Shown here piece after piece: positions 35,908 to 45,280 of a stretch of 64,000 bases of DNA. Source of the DNA: Acidobacteriota bacterium (GTDB lineage Bacteria > Acidobacteriota > Terriglobia > Acidiferrales > UBA7541); NCBI GenBank assembly GCA_021788095.1, contig JAJYLB010000010.1, positions 38,348 through 102,347 on the forward strand, written 5' to 3'. A program made the position numbers and the translations under genes. The notes under the pieces are model-generated. The model was not told the DNA's origin. It made no database searches and saw nothing but the letters and a program-made list of their open reading frames with translations. Each line of letters starts with the position of its first letter. Position 1 is the stretch's first letter.

Positions 35908-36945
35908 TCACGATGCCCGCCAGCGCGCCAGGGTCTTTCGCCGGTCGGTGTAATGGCGCTTGTAATACGTTCGATAGGCGCCGCTGCGGCATCGCTCGAT
36001 CCAGTCCGCGTTCGCTCGATTCCACTGGGCGGTGGCCGCGAGGCCTTCCTCGAAGGTCCGGCGCGGCTCCCAACCCAACTCCTTGCGGAATTTTCGGCTA
36101 TCCAGGGCGTAGCGGCGGTCGTGTCCGGGCCGGTCCTCGACAAACGCGATGAGCGATTCGGGCTTCCCCAGCAGGGCCAGCAGCCCGCGAATCACTTCCA
36201 GATTCGTGCGCGGGCGCCCGGCCGAGACGTTGTAGACTTCGCCGGCGCGGCCGCGGCGGAGCGCCGCGAGAATCGCGCGGCAATAGTCTTCGACGTGGAT
36301 CCAATCCCGCGCCTGCAGCCCATCTCCGTAGACGGGCAAGGGGCGATCCTCGAGCGCGTTGGCGATCATGAGCGGAATCAGCTTTTCGGGGAACTGGTAG
36401 GGGCCGTAGTTATTGGTGCAACGGAGGATGATGGCGGGCGCGCCGAAACTGTGCACGTGGCTCATCACCAGCAGATCGGCCGCGGCTTTGCTGGCGGCGT
36501 AGGGGCTGGATGGGCGCAGCGGCGCGGCCTCGTCGAAGCTCGCATCCGGCGGTGCGCTCCCATAGACTTCGTCCGTGCTGATGTGCAGGAACCGGGCGGC
36601 GCCATGGCGCCGCGCCGCGTCGAGCAGGACTTCGGTGCCGAGGACGTTGGTGCGGAGGAATGGCGCGGCATCTTCGAGGCTGCGATCGACGTGGGTTTCC
36701 GCGGCGAGATGGATCACGGCGTCGAAACCGCGCGCGAACGCGCGGTCGACGGCGCGGGCGTCGGCGACGTCTCCGCGAAGGAACCGGTAGCGGCGCGAAC
36801 GGGGTAGATCGGCGAGATTCTCGAGATTCCCGGCGTAGGTCAGCTTGTCGAAATTCGTGATTTCCAGCTCGGGCGCCTCGGCCAGCAGGAGCCGAACGAG
36901 GTTCGACCCGATGAATCCCGCTCCGCCCGTGACCAGAACCTTCAT
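35908..36945 (-). CDS. rmlB: dTDP-glucose 4,6-dehydratase
   Basis: A 345-residue extended SDR. VTGGAGFIGSNLVRLLL (residues 5-21) binds NAD, HLAAETHVDRSLEDA is the RmlB signature, HISTDEVYGS and YAASKAAADLLV carry the catalytic Thr-Asp-Glu and Tyr/Lys groups, and NNYGPYQFPEKLIPL is the substrate loop. It makes dTDP-4-keto-6-deoxyglucose, the common precursor for rhamnose and for the 4-amino sugar made by the WecE-like enzyme further on. The length is normal. It is 10 bases downstream of rmlC in one operon. Confidence 0.94.
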   Translation of the reverse strand: MKVLVTGGAGFIGSNLVRLLLAEAPELEITNFDKLTYAGNLENLADLPRSRRYRFLRGDVADARAVDRAFARGFDAVIHLAAETHVDRSLEDAAPFLRTNVLGTEVLLDAARRHGAARFLHISTDEVYGSAPPDASFDEAAPLRPSSPYAASKAAADLLVMSHVHSFGAPAIILRCTNNYGPYQFPEKLIPLMIANALEDRPLPVYGDGLQARDWIHVEDYCRAILAALRRGRAGEVYNVSAGRPRTNLEVIRGLLALLGKPESLIAFVEDRPGHDRRYALDSRKFRKELGWEPRRTFEEGLAATAQWNRANADWIERCRSGAYRTYYKRHYTDRRKTLARWRAS

Positions 36946-36955
36946 GCCACGCTCC

Positions 36956-37411
36956 CTACCTCATTTTCAGGGCCCAGTCGTAAGGGACTTCCTTGCTGAA
37001 GGGATCGACGCGAAATTCGTCCGGCTCCTTGTGGTTGTAGACCTCGGTCGGGCAGTTGATGACGATCGCCTCTTCCGTGCCCACGCCCTTGAAGCCGTGC
37101 AGAACGAGCGCGGGGATGCGAACCAGAAGCGGATTGTGAACGCCCAGGAAAAACTCGTTCACTTCGCCGTGGGTGGGCGAATCCTCCCGCCGGTCGTAAA
37201 GCACCAGCTTGATCGTGCCGCGCACCACCGCGAAGTTGTCGTTCTGCTTCTTGTGGTAGTGCCAGCCCTTCACCACGCCGGGATACGCCGTGGTCACGTA
37301 CACCTGGCCGAACCGCTCGAAGATTTCTTCATCGGAGCGGAGGATTTCCATCAGCCGGCCCCGTTCGTCGGGAATGGGGCGAAGGCATTTGGTGCGAACG
37401 CCGTGGATCAT
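36956..37411 (-). CDS. Short RmlC-like dTDP-sugar 3,5-epimerase
   Basis: A 151-residue cupin. IPDERGRLMEILRSDEEIFE and FGQVYVTTAYPGVVKGWHYH are the family blocks; the histidine in GWHYHKKQ is the expected catalytic base region. ALVLHGFKGVGTEEAIVINC follows. It is about 30 residues shorter than classical RmlC and matches the shorter 'dTDP-4-dehydrorhamnose 3,5-epimerase family' type. It overlaps rmlA by ATGA (37408-37411), so the two are coupled. Between rmlA and rmlB it most likely completes the dTDP-L-rhamnose pathway. Full epimerase activity at both carbons is not certain. Confidence 0.8.
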   Translation of the reverse strand: MIHGVRTKCLRPIPDERGRLMEILRSDEEIFERFGQVYVTTAYPGVVKGWHYHKKQNDNFAVVRGTIKLVLYDRREDSPTHGEVNEFFLGVHNPLLVRIPALVLHGFKGVGTEEAIVINCPTEVYNHKEPDEFRVDPFSKEVPYDWALKMR

Positions 37412-38223
37412 CGGTTGGCCTTTCCCGGCTTGGCGGTGGAGGCGGGGGCCGCGGCAGTCCGGGGCTCGCTCTCCGGCTGGGCGCCGGCTTCCGAAGGCAG
37501 GCGGTTGGCTCCGGTTTCGGCGACGAGGTTGGTGGCGCGGCGCAGGGATTCGAACGTGCCGGCGTCGGTCCACCAGCCTTCGAGGAAGCTGAACGTCAAG
37601 CTGCCGTCTTCGAGGAACATGTTGTTGATATCGGTGATTTCCAGTTCGCCGCGCGCGCTCGGCTTGAGTTTGCGGATGCGGTCGAAGACGCTGGCATCGT
37701 AGAAGTAGATGCCCGTGACCGCGTAGGCGGATTTCGCCCGCTTCGGTTTCTCGACGATGCGGGCGATGCGCCCCTCGGCGATCTCCGCGCAGCCGAACCG
37801 CTCGGGATCGGGCACTTCCTTGAGCAAGATATGCGCGCCGCGCTCCTGCCGGTCGAACCGCCGCCTGGCTTCCAGGACGTTGCCCTGAATGATGTTGTCG
37901 CCGAGAATCACGCAGATCCGTTCCCGTCCCGCGAAATGCTCGGCCAGGCCGAGCGCCGCGGCGATTCCGCCTTCGCCCTCTTGATAAGCGTAGTGGATGT
38001 CGCGCAGACCGAAATCCTTGCCATTGGCGAGCAGGCGCAGGAAATCCCCGGCGTTCTGGCCTCCGGTGACGACGAGGATATCGCGAATCGCGGCGTTCAC
38101 CAGCGTGGCGATGGGGTAAAAAATCATCGGCCGGTCGTAAACCGGGAGCAAGTGCTTGTTGGTGACGCGGGTCAGCGGGCTCAGCCGCGTTCCCAATCCT
38201 CCCGCCAGAACGACGCCTTTCAT
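37408..38223 (-). CDS. rmlA: Glucose-1-phosphate thymidylyltransferase
   Basis: A 271-residue nucleotidyltransferase. KGVVLAGGLGTRLSPLTRVT (residues 2-21) is the nucleotide-binding signature, NKHLLPVYDRPMIFYP the next block, and VILGDNIIQGN has the metal-binding aspartate. GFLEGWWTDAGT-like sequence (FLEGWWTDAGTFESL) closes the domain. It makes dTDP-glucose from dTTP and glucose-1-phosphate. The C-terminal ~30 residues are Ala/Pro-rich and differ from the dimerisation tail of RmlA; the protein is near the shorter RmlA3-like form. Operon order here is GT2, rmlA, rmlC, rmlB, rmlD. Confidence 0.9.
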   Translation of the reverse strand: MKGVVLAGGLGTRLSPLTRVTNKHLLPVYDRPMIFYPIATLVNAAIRDILVVTGGQNAGDFLRLLANGKDFGLRDIHYAYQEGEGGIAAALGLAEHFAGRERICVILGDNIIQGNVLEARRRFDRQERGAHILLKEVPDPERFGCAEIAEGRIARIVEKPKRAKSAYAVTGIYFYDASVFDRIRKLKPSARGELEITDINNMFLEDGSLTFSFLEGWWTDAGTFESLRRATNLVAETGANRLPSEAGAQPESEPRTAAAPASTAKPGKANR

Positions 38224-38226
38224 GGT

Positions 38227-39102
38227 TTACTCCACCCTCCGGTATCGCGCGTGAAACGACTCGAACTGCTTCTGCTTCACGAGCCCGGAATGATGCGCGA
38301 CGTAGCGCGCCAGCAGCAGCAGAATGCTCAGCCCGTAGATCGTGCTCGCGAGGAAACTCGCAGAAGAGGCCTCGGGGAAATATTTCGTCGGCACGGGCAC
38401 TTCCTTCACCCGCATGCGCCGCTCCGCCGCCTGCACCAGAATCTCCTGATCGAAAACGAACTTATCGGAATTCAGCAGGAAAGGTAGCTCCTCGAGCGCG
38501 CGGCGGCTGTAGGCGCGATAGCCGGTGTGGTATTCGGAAAGACGCCAGCCCAGCACCAGGTTCTCGAGTTTCGTGAGGAAGCGATTGCTCACGAATTTCC
38601 ACCACGGCATGCCCTGGCCCATCACGTTGCCGCCGAGGAAGCGCGAGCCCAGCACGATGTCCGCCTCGCCCGCTTCGATGGGGGCGACGATCTGCGGCAG
38701 GAGCGTGGGATCGTATTGATAATCGGGATGCAGCATGACGACGATGTCCGCGCCTTCCTTGAGCGCTTCCGTATAGCACGTCTTTTGGTTGGCACCGTAA
38801 CCGAAATTCCGCGCGTGGACGAAGGCCGTCAGATTCAACTCGCGCGCGATCTGGAGCGTTTCGTCAGTGGACCCGTCGTCCACGAGGATGATGCCGTCGA
38901 TATGCTGATGGGGAATATCCTGGTAGGTAATCCGCAGCGTCTTCGCCGCGTTGTAGGCCGGCATCACGACCACGACCTTGTGCTTGCCGGTGGCGCGGGT
39001 CTGCGCGCTTTCGATCCCGGCGCCTTCGGTCGGAGCCGCGGCGGGAGTGCCCGCCACGGCGGGCGACTGCGCGCGCGTATCCGCTTTTTCCATCGGCGTC
39101 AC
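38227..39102 (-). CDS. GT2 glycosyltransferase, dolichyl-phosphate-mannose-synthase-like
   Basis: A 291-residue GT-A enzyme. A disordered ~40-residue N-terminus precedes KVVVVMPAYNAAKTL, then LVDDGSTDET and the acidic motif MLHPDYQYDP near residue 120. GSRFLGGNVMGQGMPWWKF and SEYHTGYRAYSRR are typical of the DPM1-like group that makes polyprenyl-phosphate sugars. One membrane helix (STIYGLSILLLLARYVA) lies near the C-terminus. It may load a sugar onto undecaprenyl phosphate for the GT-C-type membrane enzymes downstream. The 3' end is 3 bases from rmlA, so it heads the rml operon. Confidence 0.83.
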   Translation of the reverse strand: MTPMEKADTRAQSPAVAGTPAAAPTEGAGIESAQTRATGKHKVVVVMPAYNAAKTLRITYQDIPHQHIDGIILVDDGSTDETLQIARELNLTAFVHARNFGYGANQKTCYTEALKEGADIVVMLHPDYQYDPTLLPQIVAPIEAGEADIVLGSRFLGGNVMGQGMPWWKFVSNRFLTKLENLVLGWRLSEYHTGYRAYSRRALEELPFLLNSDKFVFDQEILVQAAERRMRVKEVPVPTKYFPEASSASFLASTIYGLSILLLLARYVAHHSGLVKQKQFESFHARYRRVE

Positions 39103-39679
39103 TGGCGATGCCTCGGAGACATGACTTCCATCGTGCTTTTCGGTGCCGGTAAGATGCCGGCGCTACAACATTTGACGGGGGGCCGGCACGGCAACAGCCG
39201 ACCTTGCCCCCCACCGTTTATAAGGCCCGCAGGCACATGCGTCAACGTCCTCTATGCGCCAGGTGCAACCCCGAACATGGTTGCGAGGAGGTAGGAGAGC
39301 AGGGAGGCAGTGAGGCAGTGGAGGCAGAGGAGGAAGCGAAGGAGCCGGCTGGAAGCTACAACAGGTGGCTCCGGTGCGACCCGAACGAAGTGTCACACGG
39401 CGTCGAGTTTCGATGGCCGTAACTCGCGTATTTTCAGCGAGCTAATTTTGAAACCCGTCGCAAATTCGAGGGCGAGTGACGGGCGTGCGGGATTGGGAAT
39501 CCGGAATCGGACGACCCGAAGGGCGAAGAGGAAAACACGCTTGCCGCGCTACATTTTAGCGATGCAGTGAAACTCCGGCAAGAGGAAGGTCTATGTGGAC
39601 TCGGTGCCAGGCCCGCGGGCGCCGGGCGGAGGTTGTCGTTTTCGCCCCGCTAGGTCAGAACGAGGTGGCGCACGGGGGT
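39103..39679. other. Gene-free divergent spacer with purine-rich repeats
   Basis: No gene is seen between the divergent GT2 and membrane-protein genes. A purine-rich tract at about 39288-39350 repeats GGAGGCAG-like units; its 11-mer GAGGCAGAGGA recurs at 33081 (first ten bases plus A) and 48372. These are scattered non-coding repeats. Part of the stretch (39430-39590) has lower GC and probably holds promoters in both directions, but no clear elements are seen. Confidence 0.55.
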
Positions 39680-41500
39680 ATGGGCGGCGAACATGGCTCC
39701 GCCATGCTCCTGATCGAGTTCTGCTTGTCAGTTCTCGTCCTCGCTCTGGCATTTGCGTGGCCAAGGCTGGGCTCTGGCTGGTTCGAGGCCGCGGAACGCA
39801 AGCTCGGCGCCTTGGCCCGGCGGCGCAAAACCGCGGTTCTTGTGGTCGGGCTGCTGGCGCTCGGCGCGCGGCTGGCCGTTCTGCCGGTCCTGCCGATTCC
39901 GCATCCCCGCGTGGACGACGAGTTCAGCTACCTGCTCGCCGCCGATACCTTCGCCCGCGGCAGGCTGACCAATCCGATGCCACCCATGTGGCGGCACTTC
40001 CAGACCCTCCACGAGGTCGTGCGGCCCACCTATCAGTCAAAGTTTTTCCCCGCCCAGGGCCTGGCGCTGGCCTTGGGAAGGTCCTATTCGGCCAGCCGTT
40101 CTGGGGCGTTTGGCTGAGCGCGGGAGCCATGTGCGCCGCACTCTGCTGGGCGTTACAGGCATGGATGGAGCCGGAATGGGCGCTGCTGGGGGGGGCTCAT
40201 CGCGGTGATGCGATGGGGGGTGTTCAGCTACTGGGCGAATAGCTATTGGGGGGGAACGGTGGCAGCCATTGGGGGAGCGCTGGTTCTGGGGGCGTTGCCC
40301 AGGATTTTCGAATCGAAGCGGCCGCGTGACGCGCTGCTCATGGGTTTCGGCCTCGGTGTGCTGGCGAACAGTCGCCCATACGAAGGGCTGGTATTCAGCC
40401 TGCCGGTGGCCGTGGCGCTTCTAACGTGGCTAGGGAAGCGGAGGGGAGCGGAGCTTCGTCTGACCTTACGGCGGGTGGTACTGCCGCTGGCGGCAATACT
40501 CCTGGCGACGGGCGCAGGCATCGCGTATTACTCCTGGCGGGTGACGGGCAACCCGCTTCGGTCTCCGTACCAGGTTTACGACAGCGCTTACGATCCCGTG
40601 CCGGCCCTTCTCGGCTTGCCGCTTGGCAAAGTCCTGCCCGTCTCCAATCCAGCCGTGCGTGCCGTTATCCAAGGCGACGTGTTTCTCCACCGGCTGAGTC
40701 ACTCGCCCGTTGGCGTGATGGAGATCTGGGCACTCGACGTCGCGAGGATGTGGGTATTTTTTCTGGGCCCGCTCCTGTCTCTCCCCTTTCTCCTGCTGCT
40801 TTTCATCTTGCCGCGCGGGAACTCCCCGCGGACGTGGGGCCCGCCGGCGCGATTCCTGTCAGGAGCCAGCATCGTCTCTGTCTGCGGCCTCGCGACCGAG
40901 ATGCGCGGAGAGCCCCATTATGCAGGCCCGATGGCGTGTCTTCTGCTCTGTGTGTTTCTCCTAGCTATGAAGGCCGTGCGGAACTGGGGGTGGCGTGGCG
41001 GCCCTGCGGGGCTTTTCGTCGCGCGCGGGATTCCGGCGGCTTGCGTAGCGTTGCTGGCGATCCGCGCGGCTGCCGGCCCGCTAGGTCTCTCGGTGAAGCC
41101 GTCCTGGTTCTTGGCCTGGTATACCTCAAATCCCCGTGCTCCCGCGATCGCCCGCGCTCGGGAAGAGGCGGAGGAGCTTCCCGGCCGGCAACTCGTTTTC
41201 GTCCGCTACGACTCTTACTTTGGCAAGATATCCCCGCTCGAAGAACCCTACGAGTGGGGATGGAATTCGCCCGACATCGCGAGCCAGAAGGTGATTTGGG
41301 CCGATGACTTGGGAAGCGCCGAGAATCGGAAGCTGATCCTTTATTTCAAGGGCAGGAACGATTGGCTGCTCGATCTGGGAAGTTGGCCGCCGAAACTCGA
41401 GCCGTATTCACATGCTGGCGGTGCGACGCTCAACTCTGGCCGCGGATTTGCGCGGATCTTCGCGGATGGCACGTCGAGAGCCTGTTGTGGGGGTCAGTGA
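39680..41500 (+). pseudogene. GT-C-like membrane glycosyltransferase with two compensating frameshifts
   Basis: The product aligns along its length with the intact 556-residue protein at 60066-61736: [39 protein letters not shown] and VLANSRPYEGLVFSLPVA match. One A is missing at about 40080 (GGGAAGG where GGGAAAGG is expected), putting 40080-40190 in another frame with a stop at 40115-40117. An extra G in an eight-G run at 40188-40195 restores the original frame. With both corrected the protein has about 600 residues, many membrane helices and a soluble tail. The acidic DDE near the first loop is the expected catalytic site of such enzymes. The indels may be real decay or sequencing error in homopolymers. 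Confidence 0.8.
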
Positions 41501-43215
41501 CTCACGGCTGCTCGGTTGGTGGGTCCCAGGGCACAGGAGCCTGCTGGGAGCGCCGAGATGAGGCAGCGCGTGTCGTAGAGCGTCACAAACCCGTCTGCGC
41601 TGCGGTAGACAACTGGCGCAGTGGCGAGCAGGCTCCCCTGGCCGGCCGGTGGGATGGCGCGATTCGCCCGAATTTCCACCATGGAGTCCGCGCCGGTCGC
41701 GAGCCAATACGAGGCGCGAATGTGGCGCACCACGTCCGAGAGGCCCGCCGCTGAAGGTGTGAGTGGGCGCACCGCCTGCCGGCCGGTGTAGAGGTACGCG
41801 GCTCCCTCCTCGTCGGCGACCATTCGCGCGTCCGGATCGGCGTGCTGCCGAATCCAGCCGTACGCGCCCAACTCGTCCGCGTAGACCCTCTCGCGAGTCG
41901 CCCCCAGATTTCCCATGGCACGCGGCAAGGCCCACACATAATTGAAGGCCACGGTTCCGGCGAGGGCCAGTGCGCCCATTCCCAGAACCCACGCCGCCAT
42001 GCGTTCGTCCTTGCCGCAACCATGCTTCGAATGTGCGACGACGATGCGCCAGATATGCCCCCCCTCGAGCCACAACCCCGCGAAGAACAATGGGGCGAAA
42101 GGCAATAAGTACCTGTTCACCTCGAACGTGCCCTGGAACGGCGCCATCGTTAGGATGTAGAGGGGGAGAGCGGCATGTAGGGGGCGGACGCCTCCCGAGC
42201 GCCAGCTTCTCCAGACGCCCGCCCAAGCCGCTGCGATGACCAGCACGGCCAGCAGGAAGCCAAGGAAACCTCTTCCCAAAGGCAGAGGGCTCAATAGGAG
42301 TGTGGCTGGTGCTTGCGTAATGTAGCGGAGGTTCTGCGCGACTATGGACCGTAGCGCACCGAGGTTGGGCACGGTCGTCTTCCACTCGCACGCGTAGCTG
42401 CTGTAAACGCAGACAGTTCGCGCCCAGCCTGATCGCATCGGGTCTTGGAGGGCAACTGCCGGATGTAGCCCAAGGACGGCGCTGACAGCCGGCCAGGACC
42501 ACCACAGGGTCAGCGGAAGGCCCGTCAGGCAAAACCAGAAGAGTTTCTTGAATTGGCGACGGAAAAGCAGCAGCAGGCCGATACCTGCCGCGACCGGAAT
42601 TCCCAGACTGCGCAATCCGACCGACAATCCCACGAGCAGCCCCGCTCCGGCGGCGGACAGCGCGCACCAACGAGGCGTTAGAGTGGCATCGATGGACAGC
42701 TCAGCCAGCCACGCGGCACCGAGCAATAGGGCCATAAAGGGAACATCGCTGAGGACCATCGAGCTGAGGTAAAGATACTCGCCGGAAAGGCCGACGAGCA
42801 GGACCACGCCAAGCGCCGACCAGTCTCCGAGCCCCGGCCACCGCCGGAGCATCAGGAACGACACCAGTAGCGCGAAGCAGCCGAAGCTCAGCGTGATTCC
42901 CACCGCTATCGAAACGTTCCCGGGGAAGTGGGGATGGATCTTCCAGGCGCCGGCCAAGAGGAGGGGATACAGCTCGGGATATTTCATGGAGGGCAAATGC
43001 CCGGGGAAGCTCGGCAGGATGTAACCTTGACCCGCGGCCAGCGCCTTGGCCAAAGAGAAGTAGACTCCATCATCCACGTAAGACCCAAAGGCTGCCTCCG
43101 GCTTCAACCGCAAGGCGCTGAGGGTGTAGAGGGTGAGGGTCCCCGCGAGCGCCGCCCAAACGAGCAGGTGACCCCGGTGACCCATTCCCGAGGGGCGTTC
43201 CGTGAGGACGCTCAT
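41494..43215 (-). CDS. PMT_2/ArnT-like membrane glycosyltransferase
   Basis: A 573-residue polytopic protein with about eleven membrane segments followed by a soluble C-terminal third. The first external loop has SYVDDGVYFSLAKALAAGQG, with the acidic pair and the A-x-x-x-L-x-x-G spacing of GT39/GT83-like (PMT_2) enzymes, which use polyprenyl-phosphate sugars. The C-terminal part (YGWIRQHADPDARMVADEEG) is the usual alpha/beta tail. It overlaps the flavoprotein gene by ATGA (43212-43215), so it is coupled with it. Its last 7 bases overlap the convergent frameshifted gene. Sugar and acceptor are unknown. Confidence 0.78.
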   Translation of the reverse strand: MSVLTERPSGMGHRGHLLVWAALAGTLTLYTLSALRLKPEAAFGSYVDDGVYFSLAKALAAGQGYILPSFPGHLPSMKYPELYPLLLAGAWKIHPHFPGNVSIAVGITLSFGCFALLVSFLMLRRWPGLGDWSALGVVLLVGLSGEYLYLSSMVLSDVPFMALLLGAAWLAELSIDATLTPRWCALSAAGAGLLVGLSVGLRSLGIPVAAGIGLLLLFRRQFKKLFWFCLTGLPLTLWWSWPAVSAVLGLHPAVALQDPMRSGWARTVCVYSSYACEWKTTVPNLGALRSIVAQNLRYITQAPATLLLSPLPLGRGFLGFLLAVLVIAAAWAGVWRSWRSGGVRPLHAALPLYILTMAPFQGTFEVNRYLLPFAPLFFAGLWLEGGHIWRIVVAHSKHGCGKDERMAAWVLGMGALALAGTVAFNYVWALPRAMGNLGATRERVYADELGAYGWIRQHADPDARMVADEEGAAYLYTGRQAVRPLTPSAAGLSDVVRHIRASYWLATGADSMVEIRANRAIPPAGQGSLLATAPVVYRSADGFVTLYDTRCLISALPAGSCALGPTNRAAVSH

Positions 43216-44753
43216 GCCGGCTTCCGTTCCTCGTGACCCTCCCGGGCTTTTGTGTCGTGAGACGGACCAGGGCTGAGCTGGTCAGCTTCGGCGGCACGAT
43301 CAGGCCGCCCCGACGGCCGCGGCTTTGCCGAAGGATTGGTTTCCCGGCGCTCCTCGTGGTATTCGGCCTCGGTATTGATGGCCCAGAGGTCATGCTTGGC
43401 GCCGAGGACATTCTCGGCCGCGCGCATGGCCGTCATCATCGAGTGATCCTGGTTGTTGTACTTGTGCATGCCGTTTCTGCCGACGAGCTGCAGGTTCGGG
43501 AGGGAGCGCTCGACGTAGGCGCGGACCGTCTCGACTCGCTCCGTCCAGCGGTCGTGGTACATGGGGTAAGCCTTGGGCATGCGCACGACGGTGCCATCCT
43601 CGATCTCTTCCGGGTTCGCGAGCCCCAACTGAGCGATCTCGCGCTTGGCGAGTTCGACGAGATTACCGTCGGGCCAGGACCATAAGGCGTCGTTTTCGAA
43701 GACGAAATATTCCATGCCGAGACAGGTCTTGTTCGCGTCGGGCACCATCGCGGGCGACCAGTTCTTGAAATTCTGGATGCGACCCACTTTGACTTTAGGC
43801 TCGTGCACGTAGACCCAGTTGTCGGGCATGACTTCCTTGCGGTTCAGCACCAAGCTGACGATGAGGAAGTCGCGATAGCGGAGGCCACTGGCTGCCTCGC
43901 GAACCTGCTCCGGCGCGGGAGGATCGAGCGCGGCGACGAGTTCCCGTATCGGCATGGAACTGATGAAGTCGCTGCCCTCGAACCGCTCTTCCCCGTCCTT
44001 TCCCCCCGTCACCAATTCCTTAACGCCTCCGGCGCCGTGCCGGATCCGAGCCACCTTTCTTCCAAGCAGGACCGGGCAGCCAAGCCCGCGCAGCCTTTCG
44101 GTCATCATCTCCCACATCTGACCGGGACCGCGCTCGGGGTAATGGAAGCGGTCGATGAGCGTCTTCACGTTGCTGTTCTTCGGCTTGACAAGGGCGTTGC
44201 GGATTGCCGTACCCAGGGACAGGCCCTTGATGCGCTGCGCCGCCCATTCGGCGCTGATCTCCGTGCACGGGACGCCCCAGACCTTCTCCGTATAGGTCTT
44301 GAAGAACACCTCGTAGAGGCGCCGGCCGAACCGGTGAGTGACCCATTGCTCGAGGTTCGTTTCCGGCTGTTTCGAGCCGATCCGGGCCCACAGGTAGCTT
44401 GAGAGCATACGCAGGGTCTCGGCAGGTCCGAGGCCCAAGAGGGCGTCTTTCGGGCGTAGCGGGTAGAAGAAGAACCGGTTGCGGTAGTAGATGCGGGAAA
44501 GGCGCGGCCTTTCGAGGAACCTGTCGCCTAGAATTTCGTGCCAGAGGCTTTCGACCTCATCCCACTTGGTGAAGAACCTATGCCCGCCGATGTCGAAGAG
44601 GTAGCCCCTATAGTTGACCGTGCGGGCAATCCCCCCAACCGTCTGGTCGGCTTCGAGAACGATGGCGGGCGCGCCCTGCTTTGAGAGTATGTAAGCAGCG
44701 GTGAGGCCGGCGGGTCCCGCTCCGATGATTACAACGCGCTTTTCGTCTTTCAC
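43212..44753 (-). CDS. UDP-galactopyranose-mutase-like FAD oxidoreductase
   Basis: A 513-residue flavoprotein. VVIIGAGPAGLTAAYILSKQ (residues 7-26) is the dinucleotide-binding motif, then VLEADQTVGGIARTV and FDIGGHRFFTKWDEVESLW, the block shared with UDP-galactopyranose mutase-like and amine-oxidase-like NAD(P)-binding proteins of polysaccharide clusters. GRNGMHKYNNQDHSMMTAM near residue 435 closes the FAD site. Such proteins may isomerise or oxidise a sugar nucleotide; true Glf is shorter (about 370-390), so the exact reaction is open. The last ~45 residues are charged and disordered. It is the first gene of a two-gene minus-strand unit. Confidence 0.78.
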   Translation of the reverse strand: MKDEKRVVIIGAGPAGLTAAYILSKQGAPAIVLEADQTVGGIARTVNYRGYLFDIGGHRFFTKWDEVESLWHEILGDRFLERPRLSRIYYRNRFFFYPLRPKDALLGLGPAETLRMLSSYLWARIGSKQPETNLEQWVTHRFGRRLYEVFFKTYTEKVWGVPCTEISAEWAAQRIKGLSLGTAIRNALVKPKNSNVKTLIDRFHYPERGPGQMWEMMTERLRGLGCPVLLGRKVARIRHGAGGVKELVTGGKDGEERFEGSDFISSMPIRELVAALDPPAPEQVREAASGLRYRDFLIVSLVLNRKEVMPDNWVYVHEPKVKVGRIQNFKNWSPAMVPDANKTCLGMEYFVFENDALWSWPDGNLVELAKREIAQLGLANPEEIEDGTVVRMPKAYPMYHDRWTERVETVRAYVERSLPNLQLVGRNGMHKYNNQDHSMMTAMRAAENVLGAKHDLWAINTEAEYHEERRETNPSAKPRPSGRPDRAAEADQLSPGPSHDTKAREGHEERKPA

Positions 44754-45280
44754 GCTGTCCCCGTAGGCCCGGTGCGGGGCGGTGGTCGCAGCCCGGCAGG
44801 GTCACGCTTCGAAGCCACTGGGAGATGCCCTTGAATCGAAATTAGGCTAGCACACAGGGAATGGTGACCGGTTCGCTGTTTGCAATGGCCGTGCGCCCCA
44901 TTCAACGTGGGGACGATGACTCTCACGGCAAGTAGAGCAGTGGCTAGTGGCTGGTGACTAGAAGCTATTTCACAACCTTCCGTCGGGTCCCTTCAGGGGC
45001 TGGAGCCCCGATTTTTGGCGACTTTTTTGTCGGAGCTGAAGCTCCGACCCCCCCAATCGCGGGTTTTGAAATGGCTTCTAGCAGGCTAGTCCCCATCGGC
45101 CCTCTGCGCCTCTGGGGTGTGCTCGTTGCGGACGTTCCTGAACACGGGAGTCTCAACCCATGACGCTCGTCTTGGCCCAAGCCGTGCCACGGGCCACGAG
45201 TCACGGGCCACTGCTCTTCTCTGTGGGTTGGCACTTGAAAAACCACCGATTCCTGAAGGCGTTCACACGCCTGCCCGCGA
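44754..45280. other. Divergent spacer holding a MITE-like element
   Basis: No gene is seen in these 527 bases. Starting at about 44938 is a CAGTGGCTAGTGGCTGGTGA tract; the inverted-repeat element at 44958-45081 follows. A CACGGGCCACGAGTCACGGG tract lies near 45185-45210. The rest should contain promoters for the flavoprotein gene (minus) and the GT87-like gene (plus), but none is clear. Confidence 0.55.
44958..45081. repeat. 124-base inverted-repeat (MITE-like) element
   Basis: Terminal 19-base arms CTAGAAGC(T/C)ATTTCA(C/A)AAC at 44958-44976 and 45063-45081 (reverse complement) match at 17 positions. Inside are two perfect hairpins: GGGGCT/AGCCCC at 44996-45009 and GTCGGAGCTGAAGCTCCGAC at 45029-45048. 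The inner palindrome recurs with a TT centre at 63588-63607, next to another GGGGCC/GGCCCC hairpin, so the inner pair moves as a unit. It could be a miniature mobile element or a structured RNA. Confidence 0.75.

Noticed and set aside
35811-36143. Upstream extension of the rmlD frame
   Set aside because: The added residues overlap the end of rmlB and lack SDR sequence; the GTG at 35810 directly precedes the Rossmann motif.
39288-39350. Purine-rich tract considered as a replication or partition iteron set
   Set aside because: Irregular spacing and no replication or partition gene nearby; matches scattered repeat style instead.
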